From positions 8,101,001-8,165,000 of the forward strand of contig NZ_CP050063.1 of NCBI RefSeq assembly GCF_011604685.1: a stretch of DNA of 64,000 bases. The letters run 5' to 3'. The DNA comes from Spirosoma aureum. GTDB lineage: Bacteria > Bacteroidota > Bacteroidia > Cytophagales > Spirosomataceae. A model generated the notes under the pieces. That model was not told where the DNA came from, ran no database searches, and saw nothing but the letters and a program-made list of their open reading frames with translations. Positions 55,763 to 64,000 of this stretch are shown in pieces. How positions within the stretch are numbered: the first letter of the stretch is position 1; each line of letters starts with the position of its first letter. Both the position numbers and the translations under genes were made by a program.

Positions 55763-57953
55763 AATTTATAAATACCTCATCGACAAGCAGTAAGGCAGGC
55801 TTTCCTTTATTCCCATGCCATTCGGGGAGTTTGCTCAGCGGTTTAGCAATAATTTTCAGATAGGAGATGGTTTGGGGCCTGAATGTACACTCAATAGCGG
55901 TTAGGCTGGGAACGCTTTTTTCGGCGGGCATGGCGGGCTTTTTAGTCGCGAGGAGTTTCATCTGAGTTCGGCTGTTACCTCCCCAGATTTCAATAACCAT
56001 TGGCGGGAATATCCCGGTTTCCGGCTCAACCATTGTTCGTAAAGCAACAGCCGACACACTGACCGGTTTCGTAAATTCCGATACCAGCGCCATGTCATTC
56101 TTTCTAAAACCCGCCCAGTTGTTGGCCCACGCGGGACTATTGGCATTAAATGTACCGAGCTTGCCATCGAAAAAGGTGTGAGCCCCATCGGCCTGATGAA
56201 CCGGATTAAGCGGTAGCAGAAGGTTTACGCTGTCGGGTCGGTAAGCACTTTTATAATAATCAAACGTGGCCACGTTGCTGCCATACCAGCCCGTCTTATA
56301 CGCCTTAACTTTAATTGACGTGTTATCATCGATAACCATCGGGTTCGTCAACACCGGCGATTTGATGCTATCTGGTTCTGTTCCATCGGTTGTGTAACGC
56401 AGTTGAACGCCCCGAATTGGATGTTCTATCTTTACGGGAAGTTGTTGGACGAAAATTGTGGAGCTGTTTTTTACCTGCGGTGGGTTCAGCCGGATTGGAT
56501 CACTCTTGTCGCCGTCGAATCCGGCAATGAACTGAATTTGCTTATGGGCTTTTTGGAGTTGCTGAATTTCAACGGGCGTTAATGCCGTTTCCCACACAGA
56601 AACAGTTTTCAGGTTTTTGAAAGCATTAATCTGCTTTTGCAAATCGGCATAGGTCACCTTTGTTCCGGAAAGTGCCAGGCTTTTCAGTTGCTTTAATGAG
56701 GCCAATTCGCTCAGCCCGGCTCCTGTAATGTCGGTAAAGTTGAGGTCTAATGTCTGCAAGTTTTCAAATTGGCTAATCTGTTTTAAATCGGCATCTTTTA
56801 CCGGTAGTTTATTGAGATTGAGAGAGATAACCTGCCGTTTTATAGCGCTCAGTTCCCCTAATTTTTCGGGAGTATAGACGCTTTTGTTATACAGGTTGAC
56901 TGCCAGGGCAGGCGATTCTCTGGCTAGCGGTGCAATCCGGCGGTAATCGTTATTCAGTTTCTGGATCGTTTCTTCATCAGCGGCATCAAAATCAAATTCT
57001 TCTGCCGGTTGTTCTGCCGGTTTAAATAAACTCGACGCTATAAACCGCAAGGAGTCAGAGGCTGGCAGGTCAACAACCTTTTTAGTAAAACTGGCGTTGC
57101 CTTTCACCCATAATGCCAACAGGTTCATTTCCTGGGGCGTAAGCTGGGTTTTGCCTACTGGCGGCATATGTTTCTTTTCGTCTGGCGGCAGGTGAATACG
57201 TTGAAGTAACAGACTACTGTCAGGCTTTCCGGCAATGAATAACTTCCCGGATTTGCCGCCCTTCCGAATCGACTCAACATCCGTGAGCATCAATTCTCCT
57301 TTCAGTTTGTCGGGATTATGACAGCTTACACACTTCTGCTCCAATATGGGCTGAATAACATGGGTAAAGACCAGTGCCTGATCGAGTGCAACGGGTGCCG
57401 CCTTTGTCCGGCTGGTTATCGGTGCAAAAATGAAGTTATCGCCGTGCGTTAAGGCGGCCCCATAATGCCCGGCAATAAACAGAAATAGAATCGTCGTTAG
57501 GGCGCTTATTCTGGCCATTGGGGCACTATACCAGGTTTTGTTTCGGCTCCAGTAAATGAGACAGGCCGCAAAGAAAATCATGACCCCCGACCACTTATGC
57601 CTTGCCAGGAGCTGCCCTGTATAGCCATCTTCTTTGGCCAGAAACAAGCCCATAATGACCGTAACACCAGCCGACAAAGTACCGATCAGCAAGAGGTTTG
57701 TGAGAAAATTACGGTAAAAATCGGCACCGGCCGACTGGTTCGCTGAACTAGCCTGGTTAAACCGGAAGGCTTCCATAACCATCGCCAATAGCAGAATAAC
57801 AATCGGAAAATGCAGTAATAACGGATGCATTCGCCCAACAGCCTGTAACCAGAATGGCACGACAATTTTATCCTCGAACAGCAACAGAACCAGGATAAAG
57901 ATTGCCGAAGCGAACAATACCTGTTCTGCCCAGCCTGTAAGCTTTTTATTCAT
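55761..57953 (-). CDS. Membrane c-type cytochrome with LRR and chitobiase-C-like domains (DUF2231/PSCyt1-type)
   Basis: The ATG at 57953 gives 730 residues. About five membrane helices (15-155, with VGRMHPLLLHFPIVILLLAM as in DUF2231) are followed by a heme-binding CVSCH at 198-202 with MPP further on (planctomycete-type cytochrome). Leucine-rich repeats lie at about 390-470 (LQTLDLNFTDITGAGLSELASLKQLKSLALSGTKV in part), then a chitobiase/hexosaminidase C-terminal-like domain (GVQLRYTTDGTEPDS) and a discoidin-like end. It is the last gene of the operon, 21 bases after the DUF1501 gene. It probably anchors electron transfer or binds polymer at the membrane; function unestablished. Confidence 0.85.
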   Translation of the reverse strand: MNKKLTGWAEQVLFASAIFILVLLLFEDKIVVPFWLQAVGRMHPLLLHFPIVILLLAMVMEAFRFNQASSANQSAGADFYRNFLTNLLLIGTLSAGVTVIMGLFLAKEDGYTGQLLARHKWSGVMIFFAACLIYWSRNKTWYSAPMARISALTTILFLFIAGHYGAALTHGDNFIFAPITSRTKAAPVALDQALVFTHVIQPILEQKCVSCHNPDKLKGELMLTDVESIRKGGKSGKLFIAGKPDSSLLLQRIHLPPDEKKHMPPVGKTQLTPQEMNLLALWVKGNASFTKKVVDLPASDSLRFIASSLFKPAEQPAEEFDFDAADEETIQKLNNDYRRIAPLARESPALAVNLYNKSVYTPEKLGELSAIKRQVISLNLNKLPVKDADLKQISQFENLQTLDLNFTDITGAGLSELASLKQLKSLALSGTKVTYADLQKQINAFKNLKTVSVWETALTPVEIQQLQKAHKQIQFIAGFDGDKSDPIRLNPPQVKNSSTIFVQQLPVKIEHPIRGVQLRYTTDGTEPDSIKSPVLTNPMVIDDNTSIKVKAYKTGWYGSNVATFDYYKSAYRPDSVNLLLPLNPVHQADGAHTFFDGKLGTFNANSPAWANNWAGFRKNDMALVSEFTKPVSVSAVALRTMVEPETGIFPPMVIEIWGGNSRTQMKLLATKKPAMPAEKSVPSLTAIECTFRPQTISYLKIIAKPLSKLPEWHGNKGKPALLLVDEVFIN

Positions 57954-57974
57954 GGATAAATAATGGTGCAAAGT

Positions 57975-59429
57975 TTAGGCAATGAGACCTGGAATTACTT
58001 TCCCGGAAACGTCTGTCAATCGGTATCGGCGGCCCAAATGTTTGAAAATCAATTTCTCATGATTAAGGCCTAACTGGTGCAGAACGGTGGCCTGAAAATC
58101 ATGAACATGGACCGGATTGTTGACGATGTTATACCCAACCTCGTCGGTTTCGCCGTAGACAATTCCGGGTTTGATACCTCCACCCGCCATCCAGATCGTA
58201 AAGCAGCGCGGATGGTGGTCGCGACCGTAATTGTCTTTGGTCAATTTTCCCTGGGTATAGCTGGTCCGGCCAAACTCTCCCCCCCAGATCACGAGCGTTT
58301 CGTCCAGCAAACCGCGCTGTTTCAGATCAGTGACTAAAGCTGCCGATGCCTGATCGACGTCTTTAGCCTGTTTGGCTATTTCAAATGGAAGATTGCCGTG
58401 CTGATCCCAACCCTGGTGATACAGTTGCACAAACCGCACGCCGTTTTCAGACAACTTACGGGCTAGCAAGCAGTTAGCCGCAAAAGTACCAGGTACTAAG
58501 CAATCCGGACCATAGAGCTTAATGATGTCGTCCGGCTCTTTCGACAGATCCATTACTTCGGGAACGGCTGTTTGCATCCGGTATGCCATTTCGTACTGTT
58601 TTACTTTGGCCGTTATCTCCGGGTCGCCAAATTCCTGATACGAAAGATCGTTCAGTTGAGCCAGATTATCGAGCATTTCCCGGCGATCCTGCCGGTTCAT
58701 GCCTTCCGGGTCGCGCAGGTAAAGTACCGGATCTTCGCCCTTGCTGAACTGAACGCCCTGGTGAATGGAATCCAGAAACCCATTCGACCAGAGTTTCGAA
58801 TAAACGCCCTGTCCGTTGCCAATGCCACGGGAAAGCAGAACCGTGAAATTGGGCAGATTTTTGTTTTCGTTGCCCAGTCCGTAACTCAGCCACGCACCCA
58901 TGCTCGGTCGATTGCCCTGTTGCGAGCCGGTTTGCAGGAACGTTAATGCCGGGTCGTGGTTAATGGCCTCGGTATACATCGATTTCACGATGCAAAGGTC
59001 ATCCACAACCTTAGCGGTGTAGGGCAGCAAATCGCTTATCCAGGCCCCAGACTGGCCATATTGTTTAAAATCGACGAATGATCCGACCAACGGAAACGCC
59101 TTCTGATTGGCAGTCATCCCCGTTAGCCGTTGCCCGGCGCGAATCGAAGGTGGTAGTTCTTCGCCCAACATTTCGCATAGTTTGGGCTTGAAATCAAATA
59201 ACTCCTGCTGCGACGGTGCCCCGTTCTGGAATAAATAGATAACCCGTTTTGCTTTCGGTGCGAAATGCGGAATGCCCGGCGTTAGCCCCTCTTCGTCAAC
59301 GCCACGTCCACTGAACAGATCAGGAATCAGCAACGAACCCAATGCCGCGCTGCCCAGTCCTAAGCTTAATCGGGACAGGAAGCGACGCCGGTTAAAATTC
59401 AGGCCGTGTTCCAAAATTTCTTTTTCCAT
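57975..59429 (-). CDS. Tat-exported DUF1501 (sulfatase-like) protein
   Basis: 484 residues. NRRRFL at 13-18 with a hydrophobic stretch is a Tat signal. The body has AKRVIYLFQNGAPSQQELFDFKPKL, MGAWLSYGLGNENKNLP, ARKLSENGVRFVQLYHQGWDQHGNL and LLDETLVIWGGEFGRTSYTQG with DHHPRCFTIWMAGGGIKPG, the alkaline-phosphatase-like pattern of DUF1501. Metal-binding Asp and His are visible, but catalytic activity of the family is unproven. It is transcribed with the PSD1 gene 5 bases upstream and the cytochrome gene 21 bases downstream. Confidence 0.92.
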   Translation of the reverse strand: MEKEILEHGLNFNRRRFLSRLSLGLGSAALGSLLIPDLFSGRGVDEEGLTPGIPHFAPKAKRVIYLFQNGAPSQQELFDFKPKLCEMLGEELPPSIRAGQRLTGMTANQKAFPLVGSFVDFKQYGQSGAWISDLLPYTAKVVDDLCIVKSMYTEAINHDPALTFLQTGSQQGNRPSMGAWLSYGLGNENKNLPNFTVLLSRGIGNGQGVYSKLWSNGFLDSIHQGVQFSKGEDPVLYLRDPEGMNRQDRREMLDNLAQLNDLSYQEFGDPEITAKVKQYEMAYRMQTAVPEVMDLSKEPDDIIKLYGPDCLVPGTFAANCLLARKLSENGVRFVQLYHQGWDQHGNLPFEIAKQAKDVDQASAALVTDLKQRGLLDETLVIWGGEFGRTSYTQGKLTKDNYGRDHHPRCFTIWMAGGGIKPGIVYGETDEVGYNIVNNPVHVHDFQATVLHQLGLNHEKLIFKHLGRRYRLTDVSGKVIPGLIA

Positions 59430-59434
59430 TGGCG

Positions 59435-61753
59435 TCAGGACTTTGTGATGGTTTCTTCCAGATTATAAATCGTTGTCACAACCCGCATCAATGCGGCAAG
59501 TTTACTCTTATCAATGCTTGCCGGTATGGGGTATTCACCAACGGCTACTACCTTTTCTGCCTTTTTTCGGTCGATCTTTTGTCGCTCTTTTTCGTAGTAC
59601 GAAGCTAAAATCGTGACTTCCTGTTCAGTTGGTTTCCGGCTTACGATCAGCCGAAACGCTTTGTTTATTTTGTCATTGATTGCCCCTTTCTCTGCCAATA
59701 ACCGGGCGGCCAACACGCGTGAGGCCTCCAGTACAGCCGGATCGTTAAGCATTACCAAAGCCTGAAGAGGTGTATTGGTCTTGAGTCGCTTTACTTCGCA
59801 CAGATCCCGGTTACTGGCATCGAAAATAGCCATCGATGGCGGTGGGCTGGTTCGCTTGATCAGGGTATACATGCCCCGACGGTAGAGCTTCGAGCCATGA
59901 TCCTGTGTATACATCGATAGTAATCCCCTACCCGATGTAGACCCCTCCCACAAACCCGGTGGCTGATAGGGTTTGACGCTGGGTCCACCAATCGTTCCGT
60001 TCAGCAACCCACTGCTGGATAGCACCAGGTCCCGGATAAATTCGGCCGGAATCCGGTAGCGTGGCCCACGAGCCAATAAACGATTGTCGGGATCGGTCTG
60101 TAGTTTTTCGGGCGTAACTACGGCCGACTGGCGGTAGGTAGCCGACATAACCATCTGCTTCACGAACCGTTTAATATCCCATCCGTGATCCATAAAATCG
60201 ACTGCCAGCCAGTCCAGCAGTTCGGGATGCGAAGGTAGCTCGCCCTGCATGCCGAAATCACCCGATGTTTTAACGATTCCTTTTCCAAAAAACTCCTGCC
60301 ACAACAGATTGACGTAAACCCTAGCCGTCAGAGGATTCTGCCTATCGAACAGCCACTTGGCCAATCCCAGCCTGTTTTTGGGGTAGTTCCTGTTAAAGGG
60401 TAAAATAGCTTTTGGTGTTCCCGGCTCTACTTCTTCGCCGGGCGCATCATATACACCCCGCTTGAGCACGAAGGTTTTCCGAAGGGTATCCTGGTCGCCC
60501 ATGACGGATACGATCAGTCGGTTGGTGTCGCGTTTATTCACAAAAGACAGAATATCTTTTACATCCTTATCGCTGATTTCCATCAAGGGTTTCTTGGCAT
60601 ATGTATCGGGGCCACCAATAACCGATTCCATACCGACTTCCTTTATATTATTAAAAAAAGCGAACATCTGGTAGTATTCCTTCTGGGAGAATGGATCGTA
60701 CTTATGATCGTGACAATGAGCACATTCCAGTGTCACGCCAAGCAATCCTTTGCCAAACATGTCGTTCCGATCGGTGACGTACATGATCCGGTATTCTTCC
60801 TGAATAACGCCCCCTTCTTCAGTTATTTTATGATTCCGATTGAAGCCCGTAGCCAGCAATTGCTCTTTAGTCGACGCTGGTAGTAAGTCACCGGCCAATT
60901 GCCAGGTAACGAACTCATTGTACGGCTTATTTTTGTTGAACGCATGGATCACCCAGTCGCGCCAGGGCCATTGCGTACGGTATCCATCGTCCTGATAGCC
61001 GTGCGAATCGGCATAACGGGCCAGATCCAGCCAATGCAACGCCATTTTTTCGCCATAGGCCGGGTTGCTTAACAATTGATCAACTGCTTTCTCATAGGCT
61101 TTTGGGCTCTTGTCGGCCAGAAACTGATCCATCATGGACAGGCTGGGTGGCAGGCCGAGTAAATCAAGACTGAGCCGTTTCAGCAGCCGTTCTTTGTCGG
61201 CTGCTGCGTTTGGTGTCAGGCCGTTCTGCTCCAGCTTATGCAGAATGAACCGATCGATCTCATTTTTAGGCCACTCCTTCTGATTAACCGCCGGAAGCAC
61301 GGGTTTCTTTGGCGCAACAAAGGCCCAGTGCTTTTGGTAAGTAGCTCCCTGCTTAATCCATTTCTCAATGAGCTTGATTTCATGCGAAGACAGTTTCAGA
61401 TTCGATGCCGGAGGGGGCATTAATGTGGCTGTATCTTCGGACGTAATTCGCAAAAAGACTTGCGACAGTTCCGGTTTGCCAGGCACCAACGCATGGGCTG
61501 ACGGATGCTCTTTTAATGCTTTATAGGCGCTCTCTGCTACATCGAGCCGCAAACCTGCCTGCCGCTTATTGGCATCCGGACCGTGACAGGCCAGGCATTT
61601 ATCGGACAGAATAGGCCGGATGTCAAAATTATAGCTAACTACGTCCGGTAGCTGCGCATTTTCAGTCATTTTTGACGAACTGGATGTACAGGACTGGAAA
61701 CACCAGCCAATTCCCGCAATCACAGTAAACAGATAATAAGACATTGTTCTCAT
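59435..61753 (-). CDS. PSCyt1-PSCyt2-PSD1 (DUF1549/DUF1553) lipoprotein cytochrome
   Basis: 772 residues. Lipoprotein-type signal with Cys at 18 or 22. A cytochrome domain with CLACHGPD at 53-60 and LMPPPASN comes first, then DUF1549 (EIDRFILHKLEQNGLTP, LALHWLDLARYADSHGYQDDG region, second heme-like CAHCHDHKYDPFSQKEYYQ) and DUF1553 (NPLTARVYVNLLWQEFFGKGIVKTSGDFGMQG, RRGMYTLIKRTSPPPSM). It is the first gene of the three-gene operon. Such proteins are common in Planctomycetes and Cytophagales and are thought to act in polymer breakdown or redox chemistry, but no activity is established. Confidence 0.92.
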   Translation of the reverse strand: MRTMSYYLFTVIAGIGWCFQSCTSSSSKMTENAQLPDVVSYNFDIRPILSDKCLACHGPDANKRQAGLRLDVAESAYKALKEHPSAHALVPGKPELSQVFLRITSEDTATLMPPPASNLKLSSHEIKLIEKWIKQGATYQKHWAFVAPKKPVLPAVNQKEWPKNEIDRFILHKLEQNGLTPNAAADKERLLKRLSLDLLGLPPSLSMMDQFLADKSPKAYEKAVDQLLSNPAYGEKMALHWLDLARYADSHGYQDDGYRTQWPWRDWVIHAFNKNKPYNEFVTWQLAGDLLPASTKEQLLATGFNRNHKITEEGGVIQEEYRIMYVTDRNDMFGKGLLGVTLECAHCHDHKYDPFSQKEYYQMFAFFNNIKEVGMESVIGGPDTYAKKPLMEISDKDVKDILSFVNKRDTNRLIVSVMGDQDTLRKTFVLKRGVYDAPGEEVEPGTPKAILPFNRNYPKNRLGLAKWLFDRQNPLTARVYVNLLWQEFFGKGIVKTSGDFGMQGELPSHPELLDWLAVDFMDHGWDIKRFVKQMVMSATYRQSAVVTPEKLQTDPDNRLLARGPRYRIPAEFIRDLVLSSSGLLNGTIGGPSVKPYQPPGLWEGSTSGRGLLSMYTQDHGSKLYRRGMYTLIKRTSPPPSMAIFDASNRDLCEVKRLKTNTPLQALVMLNDPAVLEASRVLAARLLAEKGAINDKINKAFRLIVSRKPTEQEVTILASYYEKERQKIDRKKAEKVVAVGEYPIPASIDKSKLAALMRVVTTIYNLEETITKS

Positions 61754-61865
61754 ACTATCCCTCGCCTACTTTTTCAATCAAGGATAAAAAGAATTCTTTT
61801 CTACTTGCGGAGGCCATCATCTACCTCAAAGTCAACTACTTACAACAATCTCATTGAATTGTAAG

Positions 61866-62603
61866 CTACGGATTTACAATAGTCCCTTTGAGTCGAAATC
61901 CGCAGACCCGCAAGCCTGCCTTTACTAAAGTGGCTTTTGAGATCCGATTACTTATAGAACATCGGGCGGCAGGCACTCGGCCCATTCGATATGCTTCTTT
62001 TTTTAATTCCTGCACCATAAAACTGCCCAGTCCCCGCCGTCGAAACGGCTCATTCACCTGCCTGTAAATGGCCGCAAACGGCATGTTGTAATTCAGCATC
62101 AATCCTCCGCTGACAACTATGTTATTATGCAGTTCAAGTACATACGGGCTCTCGTCATCCATACCATCGTTAGTATTTCGCTTACGAAAAATGACGCCCC
62201 CAACCGTAAGATCAGTGATGATGTGATCGTCAAACAGGATCGCTTCGGCATGAATAGTTTGTGTGTATTCGTAGAGAATCGACGACAATAGCCCATCGTT
62301 GCTTTGGCTTTCGATAAATGTGGCTTCAGAAATCAAACAGAATTTGGGGAAAAGCAGATTGGCAAATCCTCTAAACGGAGGAATAATATAAAACTCAAAA
62401 ATAGTATCCCGGTCTTCCCGACGATCTGTGCCCCAAACCGATCCATAGCCTACCCTGATGCCATCGACCGTAAACAGACAGGTATCCGCCCAACCATACT
62501 GATGGCATTTGTTGCAAACAAACTGGACGTTATTTTCCTGAAGAAATAAGACCCGAAAGTGCTGAATTTCATCCCCTGAGGTTTGGTAAATCTCTAGCTC
62601 CAT
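61866..62603 (-). CDS. GNAT-family N-acetyltransferase
   Basis: The ATG at 62603 gives MELEIYQTSGDEIQHFRVLF, 245 residues; the TTG at 62621 is unlikely. The GNAT acetyl-CoA site is RRRGLGSFMVQELKKEAYRMG at about 190-210, and the fold ends with ISNRISKATLVKAGLRVCGFR. The first 150 residues carry an unusual N-terminal domain with a Cys pair (CNKCHQYGWADTC), perhaps a second GNAT-like unit. Substrate unknown. A small hairpin (TGACCAACGG..CCGTTGGTCA) lies just upstream at 62615-62648 and could affect initiation. Confidence 0.82.
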   Translation of the reverse strand: MELEIYQTSGDEIQHFRVLFLQENNVQFVCNKCHQYGWADTCLFTVDGIRVGYGSVWGTDRREDRDTIFEFYIIPPFRGFANLLFPKFCLISEATFIESQSNDGLLSSILYEYTQTIHAEAILFDDHIITDLTVGGVIFRKRNTNDGMDDESPYVLELHNNIVVSGGLMLNYNMPFAAIYRQVNEPFRRRGLGSFMVQELKKEAYRMGRVPAARCSISNRISKATLVKAGLRVCGFRLKGTIVNP

Positions 62604-62614
62604 AGAACGTAAAA

Positions 62615-62648
62615 TGACCAACGGTCAGCCTTTTACTGCCGTTGGTCA
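62615..62648. repeat. 10-bp inverted repeat upstream of the GNAT gene
   Basis: TGACCAACGG and CCGTTGGTCA with a 14-base loop, 11 bases before the ATG on the minus strand. Confidence 0.5.
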
Positions 62649-62784
62649 ATCACACCCACCCAAACTCAGTAATGTCGCCAGGCAGGAAATTGAATATCTA
62701 TCAATTTCCGCCCAGCGAGTTCTCATCAATTAATCATCATAGGTTGTCAGGTAATGACTAAAGCCGATAGTGTAGTGAAGCTAT

Positions 62785-63597
62785 TTATCTATTTGACAAG
62801 CTCTTATAGGCGGTAGTGGCACTAATTTTATTAACTTCATTTACCCTGTAAAAATCCGCCAGTACAAATGCAATACCGCTCATGGCCAGGGCAATAAAGC
62901 TGCTTGTCCATTCGGTTTCATGGCGCCAATTGGCAACGGCTCGGGGAATATGCAGGAGAATGACCCACAGGAGAAACATGATTCCCAACAAGGTCGTTGA
63001 TAGCGGAATCTGCTTTTTCAACAGGACACTTGCCGCCGTCGCAATAAAAGCCAGCCCGATCAAATACGTCCAGAATAAATGACCCGGAATCCAGGATGGA
63101 ATTAGTGTAGCAACAAAATTGGCATATATGAAATGCTGAATACCAAAGATGATGAGCGATAGGGCATATAACAGACTACCATACCGCATATAGATGTTGG
63201 TAAAATACCCCCGCCGGGTAACTGTAAAATCCGTCAACAATCCTCCTGCGATCACCAAAGCCCCTCCCATCAGCGCAATAAGCTCAGAGAAAGTTGTCCA
63301 GACCCCACCATTATACGGATTGGCGATCAGCCTGGGTAAGTGGGTAACCAGATCCAGCAGGAGAAACAATGCCCCTACAAACAAGGTTGCCCAATTGGCT
63401 TTTTTTCCGAATACCACACATAATCCGGCAATGCCTAGAGCTACTCCCGTTGTATAAACCAGCGCCAATCGGCCTGGAAGTTCAGCAGAAACAGGTAATA
63501 AAGCCGCAGGAAAATTGCCCGTTATGAGGTGTTCAAGGCCCAAGGCAAAAATAGCGGTGCCATACAGTAGCCGTCCCGACCGGATTAGTCTGTTCAT
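62785..63597 (-). CDS. DoxX-like integral membrane protein with internal duplication
   Basis: 270 residues with about eight predicted membrane helices. Two halves are alike: LLYGTAIFALGLEHLITGNFPAALLP at about 10-35 and LLYALSLIIFGIQHFIYANFVATLIP at about 141-166, each followed by an amphipathic segment, LVYTTGVALGIAGL or FWTYLIGLAFIATAAS, and by THLPRLIANP or LHIPRAVANW. This repeat pattern fits DoxX-like quinone-related membrane proteins that duplicated and fused. Function unknown. Confidence 0.82.
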   Translation of the reverse strand: MNRLIRSGRLLYGTAIFALGLEHLITGNFPAALLPVSAELPGRLALVYTTGVALGIAGLCVVFGKKANWATLFVGALFLLLDLVTHLPRLIANPYNGGVWTTFSELIALMGGALVIAGGLLTDFTVTRRGYFTNIYMRYGSLLYALSLIIFGIQHFIYANFVATLIPSWIPGHLFWTYLIGLAFIATAASVLLKKQIPLSTTLLGIMFLLWVILLHIPRAVANWRHETEWTSSFIALAMSGIAFVLADFYRVNEVNKISATTAYKSLSNR

Positions 63598-63655
63598 CCT
63601 GTTTAGTCAATAAAAGTGTCCAATAAGCGGTTATTTGTCTGTTATCCAATCTCTC

Positions 63656-64000
63656 TTAAATGAGCCGTTTAAGCATAAATCGAACGGTCAACTGCTGACG
63701 GTTACGCTGAACAACCAACCCAATCGATTTTCCCTCGCCAGCCTGAAGCAGCCGATAAATCTCACTGATACTCAACGTGGTTGCCGGAATGTTATCGATC
63801 AACAGCAATTCGTCGCCGGGCCGTAATCCGGCTTGGTCGGCCGGAGAATTACGAATGATTTTATTCACGAAATATGTATGAAGATTATCTCCCTTCGCCC
63901 GCAGTTCCAGACCGCTCATGTCGTGCTCAAAACGCTCATTTATCAATCGTTTGACCGGTTTCAGGACAATGAACTGGTCAGGATAATTGAACGTCACACG
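63656..64000 (-). CDS. PDZ-domain C-terminus of a retropepsin-like aspartyl protease family protein (truncated)
   Basis: The open frame runs off the right edge; the GTG at 63997 is internal, not a start. RVTFNYPDQFIVLKP followed by ERFEHDMSGLELRAKG is the usual end of the aspartyl protease domain in Bacteroidota PDZ-retropepsin proteins. A PDZ domain follows (YFVNKIIRNSPADQAGLRPGDELLLIDNIPATTLSISEIYRLLQAGEG in part). The catalytic DTG is outside the window, so protease activity cannot be judged. Confidence 0.78.
   Translation of the reverse strand, partial: RVTFNYPDQFIVLKPVKRLINERFEHDMSGLELRAKGDNLHTYFVNKIIRNSPADQAGLRPGDELLLIDNIPATTLSISEIYRLLQAGEGKSIGLVVQRNRQQLTVRFMLKRLI

Overview
The window looks like chromosome of a Bacteroidota member, most likely order Cytophagales near Spirosoma. 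This is inferred from three SusC/SusD pairs, an orphan FecR, Tat-dependent sugar oxidoreductases, a PSD1/DUF1501 operon, SdrD-like and DUF11 adhesin domains, a few TAnnTTTG promoter boxes and mostly weak Shine-Dalgarno sites. I saw no rRNA, tRNA, transposase or CRISPR array.

Layout. 1-1424: a truncated ROK repressor and a beta-barrel-like protein. 1954-11158: a glycan-use locus made of a FecR-like protein, SusC and SusD, then a Tat-exported TIM-barrel isomerase-like protein, a DUF1080 (3-keto-glycoside hydrolase/lyase family) protein and a Tat-exported Gfo/Idh/MocA oxidoreductase. Together these fit an oxidative, 3-keto route for cleaving glycosides in the periplasm. 11205-14875: DUF2851 protein, SDR, M20 amidohydrolase. 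15332-20509 and 21388-26087: two further SusC/SusD loci whose SusC genes share a nearly identical leader; the first also encodes a small lipoprotein. 26218-35543: subtilase, SDRs, an outer-membrane protein, a DUF2807 protein, a MarR regulator with a small protein gene that carries the same putative operator, a cytosolic Gfo/Idh/MocA protein and an AraC/SDR pair. 35735-38303: an arginine deiminase-like gene followed by a CtlX-like hydrolase.

39125-48737 is a surface-protein region. It holds an orphan domain remnant, a 2241-residue protein with nine tandem units of about 97 residues (eight of them nearly identical in DNA), and a 532-residue relative with the same cysteine/KRIG C-terminal tail. 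49287-55617: an S15/CocE-type hydrolase, two orphan secreted or lipoprotein genes, a SASA-type esterase, and a kduD-like gene with an IclR regulator (uronate metabolism). 55761-61753: an operon for a cytochrome/LRR membrane protein, a DUF1501 protein and a PSCyt1/PSD1 protein. 61866-64000: GNAT protein, duplicated DoxX-like membrane protein and the C-terminus of a PDZ-containing protease-like protein.

The most unusual non-coding feature is a set of long, often perfect inverted repeats just after gene ends. Arms are 20-39 bp. Three copies share a CCGTGCCACGGT core but have different outer arms that remain fully self-complementary. Other observations worth testing are the duplicated MarR-type operator, the paired palindromes upstream of the first locus, and the repeat array with its conserved tail.
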